Origin: DASZIT01 sp963819695
Lineage (GTDB): Bacteria; Actinomycetota; Acidimicrobiia; Acidimicrobiales; RAAP-2
DNA length: 64,000 nt
Assembly (NCBI GenBank): GCA_963819695.1
Contig: CAWFXD010000001.1
Coordinates: forward strand, 868,001 to 932,000
Direction of reading: 5' to 3'
Below the pieces are notes generated by a model that was not told where the DNA came from, did not search any database, and saw nothing but the letters and a program-made list of their open reading frames with translations. A program made the position numbers and the translations under genes. Shown here one piece after another: positions 52,250-61,737 of this stretch. Each line of letters begins with the position of its first letter. Position 1 is the stretch's first letter.

Positions 52250-53425
52250 ATGGAGGTGGTCGTGGCCGGGGCTGGGATTGCGGGTCTGACGACGGCCATC
52301 GCGATGTCGAGGGCCGGCCATCAGGTCTCGGTGGCAGAACGAGCCACCGAACTGCGCGAAATCGGCGCAGCCCTGTCGCTCTGGCCGAATGCCCTCGCCG
52401 CGCTCGACCACCTGGGTGTGGGCGATCCGGCGCGGGCCATCGGCCTGGAGGCCCCGACGGCGTCGATTCGCTCGATCAGAGGTGGAGCGATCGTTCGTTT
52501 TGACACCGAGGCGATGCGCCGGGCTCTCGGCGGCCTGCCGATGGTGGTCCTTCGCTCGGGTCTGCAGTCGGTATTGCTGGCGGAATGCAACCGGTTGGGT
52601 ATCGACATCCAACTCGGTCGAGACGTGACCGAGGTGCGCCCCCAAGGACCGCGGGTAACGGTCAAGACCTCCGCCGGTGACGCCACCTTCGACGCGGTCA
52701 TCGGTGCCGATGGGATCAACTCCAACGTTCGCGGTGTCGTGGACGCCGACGGCGAACTGCGCGACGGTGACCGGACCGCCTGGCGGGCAGTGGTCCCGAA
52801 CCACGACAGACTGGTCTCACAGACCTGGCTCACGGTCGGTGTCGGGCTGCAAGTCATCGCCTCGCCAGCCCCTGACGGCTTGGCCTACTGGGCGGCCGAC
52901 ACGCCCGGGATCGATTTCTCCAGGGTCGACGACGCCGACCCGGGGGCCATCCTTCGTCATCGATTCGCCAACTGGCACCAACCGATCCCGGAGATGATCG
53001 AAGCCACCCCACCAGACGCCCTGATCGTGAACCGGATACTCGACCGCCGACCGCCAAACCGGTTGCGGCGCGGGCCGATCCTCCTGGTCGGTGACGCCGC
53101 CCACGCCATGACTCCCGATCTCGGCCAGGGGGCGTGTCAAGCCATCGAGGACGCCGCCCTGCTGCTCGCCTGCGCGACAGCTCGGCGGGCCACCGACCCC
53201 GGTGCACTTTTCGAATCGTTCGAGCGGGTGAGGCTGGCCCGGGTTCGGCGTGTCGTTCGCGACTCGTACCGCATCGGTCGATTGGCTACCGCACAATCGC
53301 GGATTGCGGCGGGCACCCGAGACCTGGTGACCCGCTTGGTTCCCGAAACCATCAACAACCGGCGCCTGGCTGTCTACGCGTCGGTCGCCGCCTTCGGACG
53401 CCAACTCGAGATGGCTGCCGCGTAG
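52250..53425 (+). CDS. FAD-dependent aromatic/alicyclic monooxygenase
   Basis: A 391-aa flavoprotein of the PHBH-like class A monooxygenases. It has the GxGxxG motif VVVAGAGIAGLTTAI, the DG motif GADGINSNVR, and the GD motif LVGDAAHAMTPDLGQGACQ. It inserts one oxygen atom into a substrate with NAD(P)H. The ATG follows a non-coding gap of 122 bp; its stop precedes a 180-bp gap before the convergent thiolase gene. Confidence 0.92.
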   Translation: MEVVVAGAGIAGLTTAIAMSRAGHQVSVAERATELREIGAALSLWPNALAALDHLGVGDPARAIGLEAPTASIRSIRGGAIVRFDTEAMRRALGGLPMVVLRSGLQSVLLAECNRLGIDIQLGRDVTEVRPQGPRVTVKTSAGDATFDAVIGADGINSNVRGVVDADGELRDGDRTAWRAVVPNHDRLVSQTWLTVGVGLQVIASPAPDGLAYWAADTPGIDFSRVDDADPGAILRHRFANWHQPIPEMIEATPPDALIVNRILDRRPPNRLRRGPILLVGDAAHAMTPDLGQGACQAIEDAALLLACATARRATDPGALFESFERVRLARVRRVVRDSYRIGRLATAQSRIAAGTRDLVTRLVPETINNRRLAVYASVAAFGRQLEMAAA

Positions 53426-53605
53426 CCGGGAGGTCGCCGGTCACCAAAGCGCTGCCTCGAGTGGTCAGAGCTTCCCCAACGTTCCATCGTGGGTCCGTTC
53501 GGGCCACCCGGAGTGACCTCGAGAATCCGGGGTCGCCCCTCGGCGCGGGCTGCTCTGAGCCGACCGGGCCCGACCCGGTGCCCGGCTACATCGCGGACCC
53601 GGCAG

Positions 53606-54811
53606 TTATGACAGGCGCTCGACGATCATGGCCATGCCCTGGCCGCCGCCCACGCACATCGACTCGAGGCCGAAGGTCTTGTCGGCGTCCTCCAGACCGT
53701 TGAGGAGGGTGGTCATGATGCGGGCACCGGTCTGGCCGAAGGGATGGCCGAGGGCGATGGCCCCGCCGTGGACGTTCAGCTTGTCGTAGCTGATGCCCAG
53801 CTCCCGGGCGGAGGGCACCACCTGGGCGGCGAAGGCCTCGTTGATCTCCACCAGGTCGATGTCGTCGATGGTCATGTTGGCCCGCTTCAGGGTCTGGCGG
53901 ATGGCATCGATGGGGCCGAGGCCCATGATCTCAGGATTGAGGCCGGTGACGCCGCTGGCCACGATCCGGGCCAACGGGGTGATGCCGAGTTCGCGGGCCC
54001 GGGTGTCGCTCATCACGATCACCGCGGCAGCGCCGTCGTTGAGCGGGCAGGCGTTGCCGGCGGTAACGGTGCCACCCTCACGGAACACCGGCTGGAGGCC
54101 GGCCAGCCCCTCCAGGGTGGTGCCCGGGCGGGGCCCGTCATCCTTGGTCACCACCGTCCCGTCGGGAGTGGTCACCGGGATGATCTCCCGATCGAAGAAG
54201 CCCGATTCCTGGGAGGCCACCGCCCGGAGCTGCGACTGGAGGGCGAATTCGTCCTGCTCCTGGCGGCTCACCTTCTTGAACTCGGCGACGTTCTCGGCGG
54301 TCTGGCCCATGGCGATGTAGACGTCGGGAAGGCCGTCCAACGGCGTCCACGGGTCACCGGCCTTCGGGGTCCGGGCCACGGTGCGGGCCTCGGCCTCGGC
54401 GAACAGCGGGTTATGCGGGCCGGTGTCCGAGGCGCCGTTGCGATAGCTGCTGACCGCCTCGACCCCGGCGGCCACGAAGATGTCGCCCTCACCGGAGCGG
54501 ATGGCATGGGCCGCCATCCGGATGGTCTGCAGTGAGGATGAGCAGTAGCGGTTGACCGTCACCCCGGGCACGTTGGGCAGCCCGGCCATTAGCGCCGCCA
54601 CCCGGGCCACGTTGTAGCCGGCCTCGCCGCCGGGCTGGCCACAGCCGAGGAGCACGTCCTCCACCGACTGCGGTTCGAGCTGGGGCAGCTTGGCTAGGAC
54701 TTCCTTGATGACCAGGGCGGCCAGGTCGTCGGGCCGGCAGTCCTTCAGCGATCCCTTGACGGCCCGGCCGATCGGGGTGCGACCGGTGGCGACGATGACA
54801 GCTTCGGGCAT
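53606..54811 (-). CDS. Acetyl-CoA acetyltransferase / thiolase
   Basis: A 401-aa thiolase. The nucleophile is in the motif VNRYCSSSLQTIRMA, the GHP motif is in IALGHPFGQTGAR, and the final catalytic Cys is in SMCVGGGQGMAM. It cleaves 3-ketoacyl-CoA or condenses acetyl-CoA. The chosen ATG has AGGAG upstream; a longer frame upstream is ignored. It is divergent from the acyl-CoA dehydrogenase pair, with 236 bp of shared regulatory DNA. Confidence 0.94.
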   Translation of the reverse strand: MPEAVIVATGRTPIGRAVKGSLKDCRPDDLAALVIKEVLAKLPQLEPQSVEDVLLGCGQPGGEAGYNVARVAALMAGLPNVPGVTVNRYCSSSLQTIRMAAHAIRSGEGDIFVAAGVEAVSSYRNGASDTGPHNPLFAEAEARTVARTPKAGDPWTPLDGLPDVYIAMGQTAENVAEFKKVSRQEQDEFALQSQLRAVASQESGFFDREIIPVTTPDGTVVTKDDGPRPGTTLEGLAGLQPVFREGGTVTAGNACPLNDGAAAVIVMSDTRARELGITPLARIVASGVTGLNPEIMGLGPIDAIRQTLKRANMTIDDIDLVEINEAFAAQVVPSARELGISYDKLNVHGGAIALGHPFGQTGARIMTTLLNGLEDADKTFGLESMCVGGGQGMAMIVERLS

Positions 54812-54996
54812 GCGGGACTCCTGGGGGTTGTGGCGGTCGTGACCGCGCTGGACGGTGATCGCGGTGCCCGGCGACCGCCCGGCACCCCTTTCCGGAGGCC
54901 ACGATACCGTCTTGCCGGAGTCGGCAGCCAAAGACGGCGCCGAAGGCGAATCGGTGGTCGGGCTGCGCTGGCGCCCGGGTCGGGGATCGGCAAGAA

Positions 54997-55010
54997 TAGA
55001 ACGTGTTCCG
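54997..55010. promoter_or_regulatory. KstR-like operator
   Basis: TAGAACGTGTTCCG contains the inverted repeat GAAC-GT-GTTC and matches the mycobacterial KstR consensus TAGAACnnGTTCTA at all but the last two bases. It lies 37 bp upstream of the acyl-CoA dehydrogenase ATG and between it and the divergent thiolase. KstR is the TetR-type repressor of cholesterol catabolism. The match is by eye; the regulator is not in this window. Confidence 0.5.
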
Positions 55011-55047
55011 TTTTCCCGGTGGGGGAGGCGGCTGAAAGGGGGCCCGG

Positions 55048-56223
55048 ATGGAGATCGGCTACACCGAGGAACAGCAGGCCCTCCAGCGCGAGCTCCGCGG
55101 CTACTACGCCGAGCTGCTCACCCCCGAGGTGGAGGAGCAGTTGGCCGTGGGGGGCGGCATCGGTCCGGACATGCGGCGGGTGGTCAAGCAGATGGCCGAC
55201 GATGGCTGGCTGGGGATCGGCTGGCCCAAGGAGTACGGGGGCCAGGGCCGCTCCGCCCTCGAGCAGTTCATCTTCTTCGACGAGTCGATGCGGGCCGGCG
55301 CCCCCGTCCCGATGCTGACCATCAACACCGTCGGGCCGACCATCATGGACTTCGGGACGCCGGAACAGAAGGCCGACTTCCTCCCCCGGATCCTGGCCGG
55401 CGACATCCACTTCTGCATCGGCTACACCGAGCCGAACGCCGGGACCGACCTGGCTGCCCTCCAGACCCGGGCGGTTCGGGACGGCGACGAGTACGTCATC
55501 AACGGGTCCAAGATCTTCACCTCATTGGCCGGCGGGGCCGACTACATCTGGTTGGCCACCCGCACCGATCCCGAAGTCGCCAAGCACAAGGGCATCTCGA
55601 TGTTCGTCGTGCCGATGGACACCCCCGGGATCAAGGTGGTGCCCATGCAGCTGCTCGGCGGCCACAACATCAACTACACCTTCTTCGAGGACGTCCGGGT
55701 CCCGGCCACCAGCCTGGTGGGCGGCGAGAACAACGGGTGGACGCTCATCACCAACCAGCTCAACCACGAGCGGGTGACCTTGTGCTCGCCGGGGATCATC
55801 GAACGGGCGCTGGCCGACACCCGGGCCTGGGCCCAGGCCACCAAGCTGGCCGACGGCCGCCGGGTCATCGACCAGGAGTGGGTGCAGGTCCACCTGGCCC
55901 GCATCCACGCCAAGCTCGAGTTCCTCAAGCTGATCAACTGGAAGGTGGCGTGGACGGCCACCCAGGGTCATCTCGACGTGGCCGACGCCTCCACCATCAA
56001 GGTGTTCGGCACCGAGTTCTACATGGAGGCCTTCCGGCTGATGCTGGAGGTGGTCGGACAGGCCGGCTACCTCACCCGGGGCACCCCCGAGGCGGTGCTG
56101 GCCGGCCGGCTCGAGATGTACGCCCGGAGCCTGGTCATCCTGACCTTCGGCGGTGGCACCAACGAGATCCAGCGCGACCTGATCGCCATCTTCGGCCTGG
56201 GCCTGCCCCGGTCGCTCCGATAG
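55048..56223 (+). CDS. Acyl-CoA dehydrogenase, first subunit of a pair
   Basis: A 391-aa FadE-type acyl-CoA dehydrogenase. GWPKEYGGQG, the FAD loop YTEPNAGTDLA, INGSKIFTSLAGGAD, and TFGGGTNEIQRDLIAIFGLGLPR are present. Pairs of adjacent, distinct FadE genes encode alpha2beta2 heterotetramers in steroid side-chain degradation, and the next gene is such a partner, 19 bp downstream. A KstR-like site lies upstream. Role: desaturation of an acyl-CoA; substrate inferred. Confidence 0.92.
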   Translation: MEIGYTEEQQALQRELRGYYAELLTPEVEEQLAVGGGIGPDMRRVVKQMADDGWLGIGWPKEYGGQGRSALEQFIFFDESMRAGAPVPMLTINTVGPTIMDFGTPEQKADFLPRILAGDIHFCIGYTEPNAGTDLAALQTRAVRDGDEYVINGSKIFTSLAGGADYIWLATRTDPEVAKHKGISMFVVPMDTPGIKVVPMQLLGGHNINYTFFEDVRVPATSLVGGENNGWTLITNQLNHERVTLCSPGIIERALADTRAWAQATKLADGRRVIDQEWVQVHLARIHAKLEFLKLINWKVAWTATQGHLDVADASTIKVFGTEFYMEAFRLMLEVVGQAGYLTRGTPEAVLAGRLEMYARSLVILTFGGGTNEIQRDLIAIFGLGLPRSLR

Positions 56224-56242
56224 AGGACTGAGGAAAGAACCC

Positions 56243-57370
56243 ATGGATTTCTCCTTCAACGAAGAACAAGAGGCGGTCCGGGAGCTGGCCGATCGGATCT
56301 TCAACGATCTGTCCACCCATGAGCGCCTGCGGGAAATCGAGGCCGACCCCGACGGTGACCGGTTCGACCGCAAGCTGTGGGCGGAGCTGGCCTCGGCCGG
56401 CCTGCTGGGGATCGCCCTCCCCGAAGACGTGGGCGGGGCCGGTCTCGGCTTCATCGAGACGTCGCTGATGGTGGAGGCGGCCGGTCGCACCGCCGCCTAT
56501 GTGCCGGTGATCGAGACCCTGGCCACCGGGGCGGCCGCCATCGACCGGTTCGGGTCGGATGCCCAGCGGGAGAGGTGGCTGCCGGGGGTGATCGCCGGGG
56601 ACACCGTCGTCACCACCGCCCTCGTCGAGCTGTTGGGCTCGCCGTTGGCGCCGGCGATGCGAGCCGAGTCGACGGGGGATGGCTGGACGCTGACCGGCGC
56701 CAAGTCGTGTGTCCCCTCCGGGACGGTGGCCGACGTGGCCCTGGTCCCGGCGGTGACGGAGAACGGGACGGTGGCGGTGCTGGTGGTCGACCTGTCCCTG
56801 CCCGGCATCACCCGTCAGACCCAGTTGACCAACACCGGGCGGCCCGAGGCCATCCTCACCTTCGACGGGGCGGCATTGGGGTCGGACGCCCTCCTCGGAT
56901 CCGTCGAGGACGGTTCGGCCGTCGTGCAGTGGCTGGTCCTCCGGGCCACCGCCGCCCTCTCGGTGGCCGAGGCGGGGGTGACGGCCGCAGCCTTGGCGCT
57001 GGTGTCCGAGTACACCAAGACCCGTGAGCAGTTCGGCAAGCCGATCGCCACCTTCCAGGCGGTAGGGCAGCGGGCGGCCGACGCCTACGTCGATGCCGAG
57101 GCCATCCGGCTGACCGCCTGGCAGGCGGCCTGGCGGATCGCCGAGGGGCTTCCCGCCGAGGACGCGGTGGCGGTGGCCAAGTTCTGGGCGGCGGACGGAG
57201 GCCAACGGGTGGTCCATGCCGCCGTCCATCTCCATGGTGGCGTCGGAGTCGACCGGGACTACCCGTTGCACCGTTTCTTTCTGCTCACCAAGCAGATCGA
57301 GCTGACCCTGGGCGGAGCCACCGAGCAGCTGCTCCGTCTGGGATCCACCCTGGCCGCCGAGCCCGTCTGA
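56243..57370 (+). CDS. Acyl-CoA dehydrogenase, second subunit of a pair
   Basis: A 375-aa acyl-CoA dehydrogenase, distinct from its neighbour. It opens with DFSFNEEQEAVREL, has GIALPEDVGGAGLG in the N-domain, and ends HLHGGVGVDRDYPLHRFF with ELTLGGATEQ. In contrast to the first gene, the GGTNEIQ motif is absent and the middle FAD-binding region is degenerate, as expected if the two polypeptides share active sites in a heterotetramer. It is 19 bp downstream and has its own AGGAAAG ribosome site. Confidence 0.9.
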   Translation: MDFSFNEEQEAVRELADRIFNDLSTHERLREIEADPDGDRFDRKLWAELASAGLLGIALPEDVGGAGLGFIETSLMVEAAGRTAAYVPVIETLATGAAAIDRFGSDAQRERWLPGVIAGDTVVTTALVELLGSPLAPAMRAESTGDGWTLTGAKSCVPSGTVADVALVPAVTENGTVAVLVVDLSLPGITRQTQLTNTGRPEAILTFDGAALGSDALLGSVEDGSAVVQWLVLRATAALSVAEAGVTAAALALVSEYTKTREQFGKPIATFQAVGQRAADAYVDAEAIRLTAWQAAWRIAEGLPAEDAVAVAKFWAADGGQRVVHAAVHLHGGVGVDRDYPLHRFFLLTKQIELTLGGATEQLLRLGSTLAAEPV

Positions 57371-57436
57371 GCGGGGCGAGTCGCCGGGAGGCACCGGCTC
57401 GGCCTACGTTGGTCCGGTGTCCGTATCGAGACCGCC

Positions 57437-58531
57437 ATGGTGATGGGTCGCCGCCCCGGGGTGGCCACGTCGTCGTGGCCGATCGCCACCGTCGATGTGG
57501 CCGGACTGGCCGGCCAGCTGGCGACCGCCATGGTGCGGGTGCCGTTCCGCAGCCCCTGGGCCGGCGAGGGATCGCCCCAGCACAACCTGACGGTGGCGGT
57601 GACCCGGGAGACCATCCGCTCGTTCATGGGGTACAGCTCGTCCCTCCCCATCGACGAGTTCCGCTCGGTCGAGATGGTCCTCGACGATCTGTGCAGGTAC
57701 GTGATGCCGCCGGTGATCCGGGCCATCGGGGCGGACAGCCACTCCGAGGTCGTTGCCGGGGTGCCCGGCGTCCGCTACCGGCCCCGGGGGGCCGAGCCGG
57801 TGGGGACCATCCTGTATCTCCACGGCGGCGGCTACGTGGGGACCTCCCCGCGGATGTACGCGGCGTTCACCGCTTGGTTGTGCCGCCACACCGGGTGCGA
57901 GGTCTTCGTGGCCGACTACCGGCTCGCCCCCGAGTTCCCGTTCCCGGCCGGGCTGGAAGACGCGGTGCTGGTGCTCGAGGCACTGCTACAGAGCGGGGTC
58001 GATCCGGCCCGGTGCTTCCTGGCCGGTGACTCGGGCGGGGGCGGCCTGGCCACCACGATGGTCTACGCGATGGAGAAGACCGGCCACCGGCCGCTGGCCG
58101 GGGTGCTGCTGTTCTCCCCGGAGGTCGACCTCCGGCTGGACGAGCCGTCGCTGACCGAGAACGCCGGCAAGGACATCCTCCCCTGGAACATCCCGACTGC
58201 CGCCTACCTGCACGGCCGCGACCCCGGGGACGCCTCGGTGTCGGCGGTCGACCAGGACGTGAACGGCTGGCCCCCGGCCCTGGTGGCGTACGGCGCCGAC
58301 GAGATGTTCCGCGACCCGATCCGGGAATTCGTAGCCCACCTGGAGAAGGCCGGGGTGGAGACGGTGGCCCTGGAGGAGCCGGGCATGTTCCATGTGTTCC
58401 CCATCTTGATGCCCTGGGCCGAGGCCAGCCGGCGGGTGTTCTCGGCGGTGGCCGATTTCGTGGCCGGCCGGCTGGCGGCGGCGGATGCTGGTTCGTCGGC
58501 GGGCTCGGAAGCACCGCCGAAAGCCGGCTGA
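57437..58531 (+). CDS. Alpha/beta hydrolase, hormone-sensitive-lipase family
   Basis: A 364-aa esterase/lipase. The HSL oxyanion motif LYLHGGGYVGTS and the nucleophile elbow LAGDSGGGGLA mark family IV; the rest of the triad is the Asp in GADEMFRDP and the His in FHVFPI. It hydrolyses short to medium acyl esters in the cytosol. It lies on the same strand as the acyl-CoA dehydrogenase pair, 66 bp behind, and may supply carboxylates to the pathway. Confidence 0.92.
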   Translation: MVMGRRPGVATSSWPIATVDVAGLAGQLATAMVRVPFRSPWAGEGSPQHNLTVAVTRETIRSFMGYSSSLPIDEFRSVEMVLDDLCRYVMPPVIRAIGADSHSEVVAGVPGVRYRPRGAEPVGTILYLHGGGYVGTSPRMYAAFTAWLCRHTGCEVFVADYRLAPEFPFPAGLEDAVLVLEALLQSGVDPARCFLAGDSGGGGLATTMVYAMEKTGHRPLAGVLLFSPEVDLRLDEPSLTENAGKDILPWNIPTAAYLHGRDPGDASVSAVDQDVNGWPPALVAYGADEMFRDPIREFVAHLEKAGVETVALEEPGMFHVFPILMPWAEASRRVFSAVADFVAGRLAAADAGSSAGSEAPPKAG

Positions 58532-58558
58532 TGTCTCGTCACCCGGCTGACACCGGGG

Positions 58559-59215
58559 TCAGAGGGTGTCGGGGAACTCGATGAACGGCGACGGCGGCAG
58601 GTACTCGTCGGGAACCTCCCGGTATTTCCGGTAGCTGGCCACCCGCACCACGTTCGACACCGAGCCCTCCACCACCCCGCAGAGGGAGAGCTCGCGCCCG
58701 TGGGAGAACAACCCGGACAGTGGCGCCCATCCGTCCCGGACGTCTTGGACGTCGTCGATCCTGACCCGGGCCACCAGGCAGTAGAGGCACCCGTCGGGGG
58801 CCGACCCGACCTGCCGGGCCACCATGCAGTGGGAGGCGCCGTCGTCGATGACATAGACGGTTTCCTCCCCGGTGCTGACGGCCAACCGCAGCTCTTCGGG
58901 GGCATCGTGGCCGGTCAACGGGCCGTGCTGGCTGTGCCGCAGATACTTCATGGCCCACAGCGGACCGGCCGGTATCGGCCCGTCCGACTCGCCGATGGCC
59001 AGCGGGGTCGAGGTGGCCGGCTCCGACGGGGCGCCACCGTTGAAGGCCAAGTTGGAGCCGAGCAGTGACTTGAACAATCCGCCCCGGCCCGGGATCGGCG
59101 GGTGGGGCAGCCGGTCCTCGACCTCGTCGGCGATGCCGTAGACGACCTCTGTCTCGGGCCCAGCGCCGGTTTCGGGCTCGGGCTCGGGATCGTCGGGTGG
59201 GGGCGGCGATGTCAA
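58559..59215 (-). CDS. Uncharacterised protein coupled to the DHA2 exporter
   Basis: A 218-aa protein whose TTG start lies in the MFS stop codon (TTGA), so it is probably co-translated with the exporter. The N-terminal ~30 residues are Pro/Asp/Glu-rich; the core has ETVYVIDDGASHCMVARQ and a Cys pair in GCLYCLVARVRIDDVQDV, followed by ELSLCGVVEGSVSNVVRVASY, cut here in shorter segments, and a C-terminal VPDEYLPPSPFIEFP. No known domain is recognised. The tight pairing suggests an accessory role for the transporter. Confidence 0.65.
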   Translation of the reverse strand: MTSPPPPDDPEPEPETGAGPETEVVYGIADEVEDRLPHPPIPGRGGLFKSLLGSNLAFNGGAPSEPATSTPLAIGESDGPIPAGPLWAMKYLRHSQHGPLTGHDAPEELRLAVSTGEETVYVIDDGASHCMVARQVGSAPDGCLYCLVARVRIDDVQDVRDGWAPLSGLFSHGRELSLCGVVEGSVSNVVRVASYRKYREVPDEYLPPSPFIEFPDTL

Positions 59216-60891
59216 CCGGGCTCCGCGGCGGCCACCACCGGCGATCCGTCGTCCCCGTCGGATCGGCGGCGGCGGGCCCAGGTGGCGGTGAAGAAGGCAA
59301 CCGCGGCCGAGGCCAGCAGCAGTGCTCCCGAGGCGGTGAGGGCCAGGTCGAGGCCGTGACCGAAGGCCCCATAGGCGGCACCCACCACCTCGTTGATGAT
59401 CTGCTGGACGCTGGCGTCGCCCTTCCCGGCCGAGCCCCGGGCCTGGGAGCCGAGCGAACCGGTGGTCACCGCCGCGATGACCTGGGATCGGAAGGCGGGC
59501 GGGATGCCGATGGCGGCCAGCCGGGTGATGAGATTCACGGTGAGCTGGCCGTTGACGATGGTGCCCAGGATGGCCACCCCGGCCACCGCCCCCAGCTCCC
59601 GACTGGTGTTGGTCATCGACGCGGCCATGCCCGAGTGCTCGGCCGGCACGCTGCTGAGGGACGAGGAGGTGACCGGCACGATGGCCATCCCGAAACCGAT
59701 CCCGGCGATGGCCAGCGTCCAGCCCACCGAGGAGATGTCCGAAGTGGGGGAGATGACCACATCGGTGAGAATGATCCCGACCGCGGCCACCACGCAGCCG
59801 ACGGTCATCGGCGTCCGGTTCCCGACCCGGGCCACCCATCGCCCGGTGAGCAGGGAGGCCAGCACCATCCCGACGGTCATGGGGATGAAGTCGAGGGCCA
59901 GGGCATAGGGCGAGGCGTTGCCCACCACCTCCAGGTAGAGGGCCACGAAGAAGAAGATGGAGAAGATCCCGAAGTAGGTGGCGAACGCCACCAGCGTCGA
60001 ACCGGCGAACGGCGGTCGCTTGAAGAACCTGACGTCCAGCATCGGGTTCTCCGCCCGCAGCTCGACCAGGATGAAGGCGACGATGGTGGCCACGCTGAGC
60101 CCGTAGAGGAGGAGCACCCACCAGGTGATGTACCCGGCGGTCTCCCCCATGATGGTGGCGAAGGTGGCGGTGGCCAGGGCGCTCGCCCCGAGGATGAACC
60201 CGGCCCAATCCAGCCGGGCCTTGACCGGGTCGGCCCGCTCGGGCAACACGATGGCCGCGGCCACCAGGGCGACGGCTCCGAAGGCCAGGTTGAACCAGAA
60301 GACGGCCCGCCATGACCAGAACCCGACCAGGCCCCCACCGATCACCGGCCCCAGGGCGAGGGCCAGTCCGGAGACCGCCGCCCAGGTGCCGAGGGCCCGG
60401 GCCCGCCGCTTCCGGTCGGGGTAGAGGTGGCGGATCATCGAAAGGGTTCCCGGCTCGGACGCCGCCGCCCCGACCCCCATCACCACCCGCCCGACGATGA
60501 GCAGCGTGGACGAGGTCGCCACCGCCGCCACCACCGATCCCGCGCAGAAGACGGTTACCCCGATCAGCATCAACCGCTTGCGGCCGAACAGGTCACCCAG
60601 CGTTCCGCAGATCAGCATCAGCGAGGCGAAGGTCAGGGCATACCCGCTGACCACCCACTGGAGCTGGGTGACCCCGGCATGGAGGCCGGATTGGATGTCC
60701 GACAGGGTGGCGCTGATGACCGTGTTGTCCAGGAAGGTAAGGAACAGGATGGACATCAACACGGCCATGGCCAGGTGGGGCCGCTTCGGTGCCCCGGCCC
60801 CCGAATCCGGGCCGGTACCCGACGAGTCGTCGGCGTCGGCGGCTTGCGCCGGATCTTCGAGCCCGACGGCAAGCCGGCCGATGGTCCTCAT
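59212..60891 (-). CDS. DHA2-family MFS multidrug exporter (EmrB/QacA-type)
   Basis: A 559-aa protein with about 14 membrane helices. MFS motif A reads GTLGDLFGRKRL, and motif C-like GPVIGGGLVGFWSWR is present, as is the D-N in helix 1 (LTFLDNTVISATL). The long cytoplasmic N-terminus is unusual but common in actinobacteria. It would export drugs or toxic intermediates by proton antiport. The start is the first ATG, and the downstream gene is coupled by TTGA. Confidence 0.93.
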   Translation of the reverse strand: MRTIGRLAVGLEDPAQAADADDSSGTGPDSGAGAPKRPHLAMAVLMSILFLTFLDNTVISATLSDIQSGLHAGVTQLQWVVSGYALTFASLMLICGTLGDLFGRKRLMLIGVTVFCAGSVVAAVATSSTLLIVGRVVMGVGAAASEPGTLSMIRHLYPDRKRRARALGTWAAVSGLALALGPVIGGGLVGFWSWRAVFWFNLAFGAVALVAAAIVLPERADPVKARLDWAGFILGASALATATFATIMGETAGYITWWVLLLYGLSVATIVAFILVELRAENPMLDVRFFKRPPFAGSTLVAFATYFGIFSIFFFVALYLEVVGNASPYALALDFIPMTVGMVLASLLTGRWVARVGNRTPMTVGCVVAAVGIILTDVVISPTSDISSVGWTLAIAGIGFGMAIVPVTSSSLSSVPAEHSGMAASMTNTSRELGAVAGVAILGTIVNGQLTVNLITRLAAIGIPPAFRSQVIAAVTTGSLGSQARGSAGKGDASVQQIINEVVGAAYGAFGHGLDLALTASGALLLASAAVAFFTATWARRRRSDGDDGSPVVAAAEPG

Positions 60892-61049
60892 GGCGTCCAG
60901 TGTTGTCCGTTCACGCCGTCCGGTCGAGCACCGTCAGGCGGCTACGGGCGATGTACCCGCTGGGCCGGGCTCCAAACCCGGAGGCCGAGGTCGGAGAGTG
61001 GGAGGGCGATGACGGATGGAGGGCGAACCGGCTCGGATACCGTGATGAG

Positions 61050-61397
61050 GTGACCAAACCGACCCAGATCTCCGAGATCACCGCCGAAGAGGCCAGCCAG
61101 ATGGTGGAGGCGGGGGCATTCCTGCTCGATGTCCGGGAGGAAGACGAGTGGAAGGCGGGGCACGCCCCGGTGGCCGTCCACATCCCCATGGGGCAGGTCT
61201 CCGAGCGGGTGGCGGAGATCCCGGTTGACCGGCCCGTCGTCTGCGTGTGCCGGGTGGGTGGCCGGTCGGGCTCGGTGGCCACCGCGCTGGAGGAAGGCGG
61301 GTACGAGGTTCACAATCTCAACGGGGGGATGACGGCCTGGGAGATCGCCGGGCTGCCGGTGGTCTCCGATGACGGCGCTTCCGGCCAGATCGTCTGA
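61050..61397 (+). CDS. Rhodanese-like sulfurtransferase
   Basis: A 115-aa single-domain rhodanese. The catalytic cysteine is Cys67 in VCRVGGRSGS, which forms the six-residue active-site loop; FLLDVREEDEW and NLNGGMTAWE flank it as usual. It transfers sulfane sulfur to thiols. The GTG start follows ATGAG; the 158-bp gap upstream of it carries no gene. Confidence 0.92.
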   Translation: MTKPTQISEITAEEASQMVEAGAFLLDVREEDEWKAGHAPVAVHIPMGQVSERVAEIPVDRPVVCVCRVGGRSGSVATALEEGGYEVHNLNGGMTAWEIAGLPVVSDDGASGQIV

Positions 61398-61424
61398 GCG
61401 GGACGGCAGGAACGGCGACCTTCG

Positions 61425-61730
61425 ATGACCGTCTATCTCGACGACTGGCGCCAGCCCGCCCACCTCGGACCGGTCAACGACCGGTGGTCGCACCTGGTCG
61501 CCGACACCCACGACGAGCTCCACGCCTTCGCCGAGCGTCTCGGCATGCGCCGGACGTGGTTCCAGTACAACCATCGCCGCCCCCACCAGGCGCACTATGA
61601 CGTCCCCGAGCGGCTGCGGGCCGATGCCCTCGGACACGGAGCCGTGCCCATCACCTGGCGGCAGGTCGGACGTATGATGCGCGACCGTCGCATGGCCGCC
61701 TCCCAGGCCGCCTCGCCCCGGGCCAACTGA
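61425..61730 (+). CDS. DUF4031 family protein
   Basis: A 101-aa protein with the DUF4031 pattern: TVYLDDWRQPAHLG, WSHLVADTHDELHAFAERLG and HYDVPERLRADALGHGAVPI. The role is unknown. The gene follows the rhodanese by 27 bp and is followed at 7 bp by the thiolase-like gene, so all three may be one transcript. Confidence 0.88.
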   Translation: MTVYLDDWRQPAHLGPVNDRWSHLVADTHDELHAFAERLGMRRTWFQYNHRRPHQAHYDVPERLRADALGHGAVPITWRQVGRMMRDRRMAASQAASPRAN

Positions 61731-61737
61731 TCCGGAG

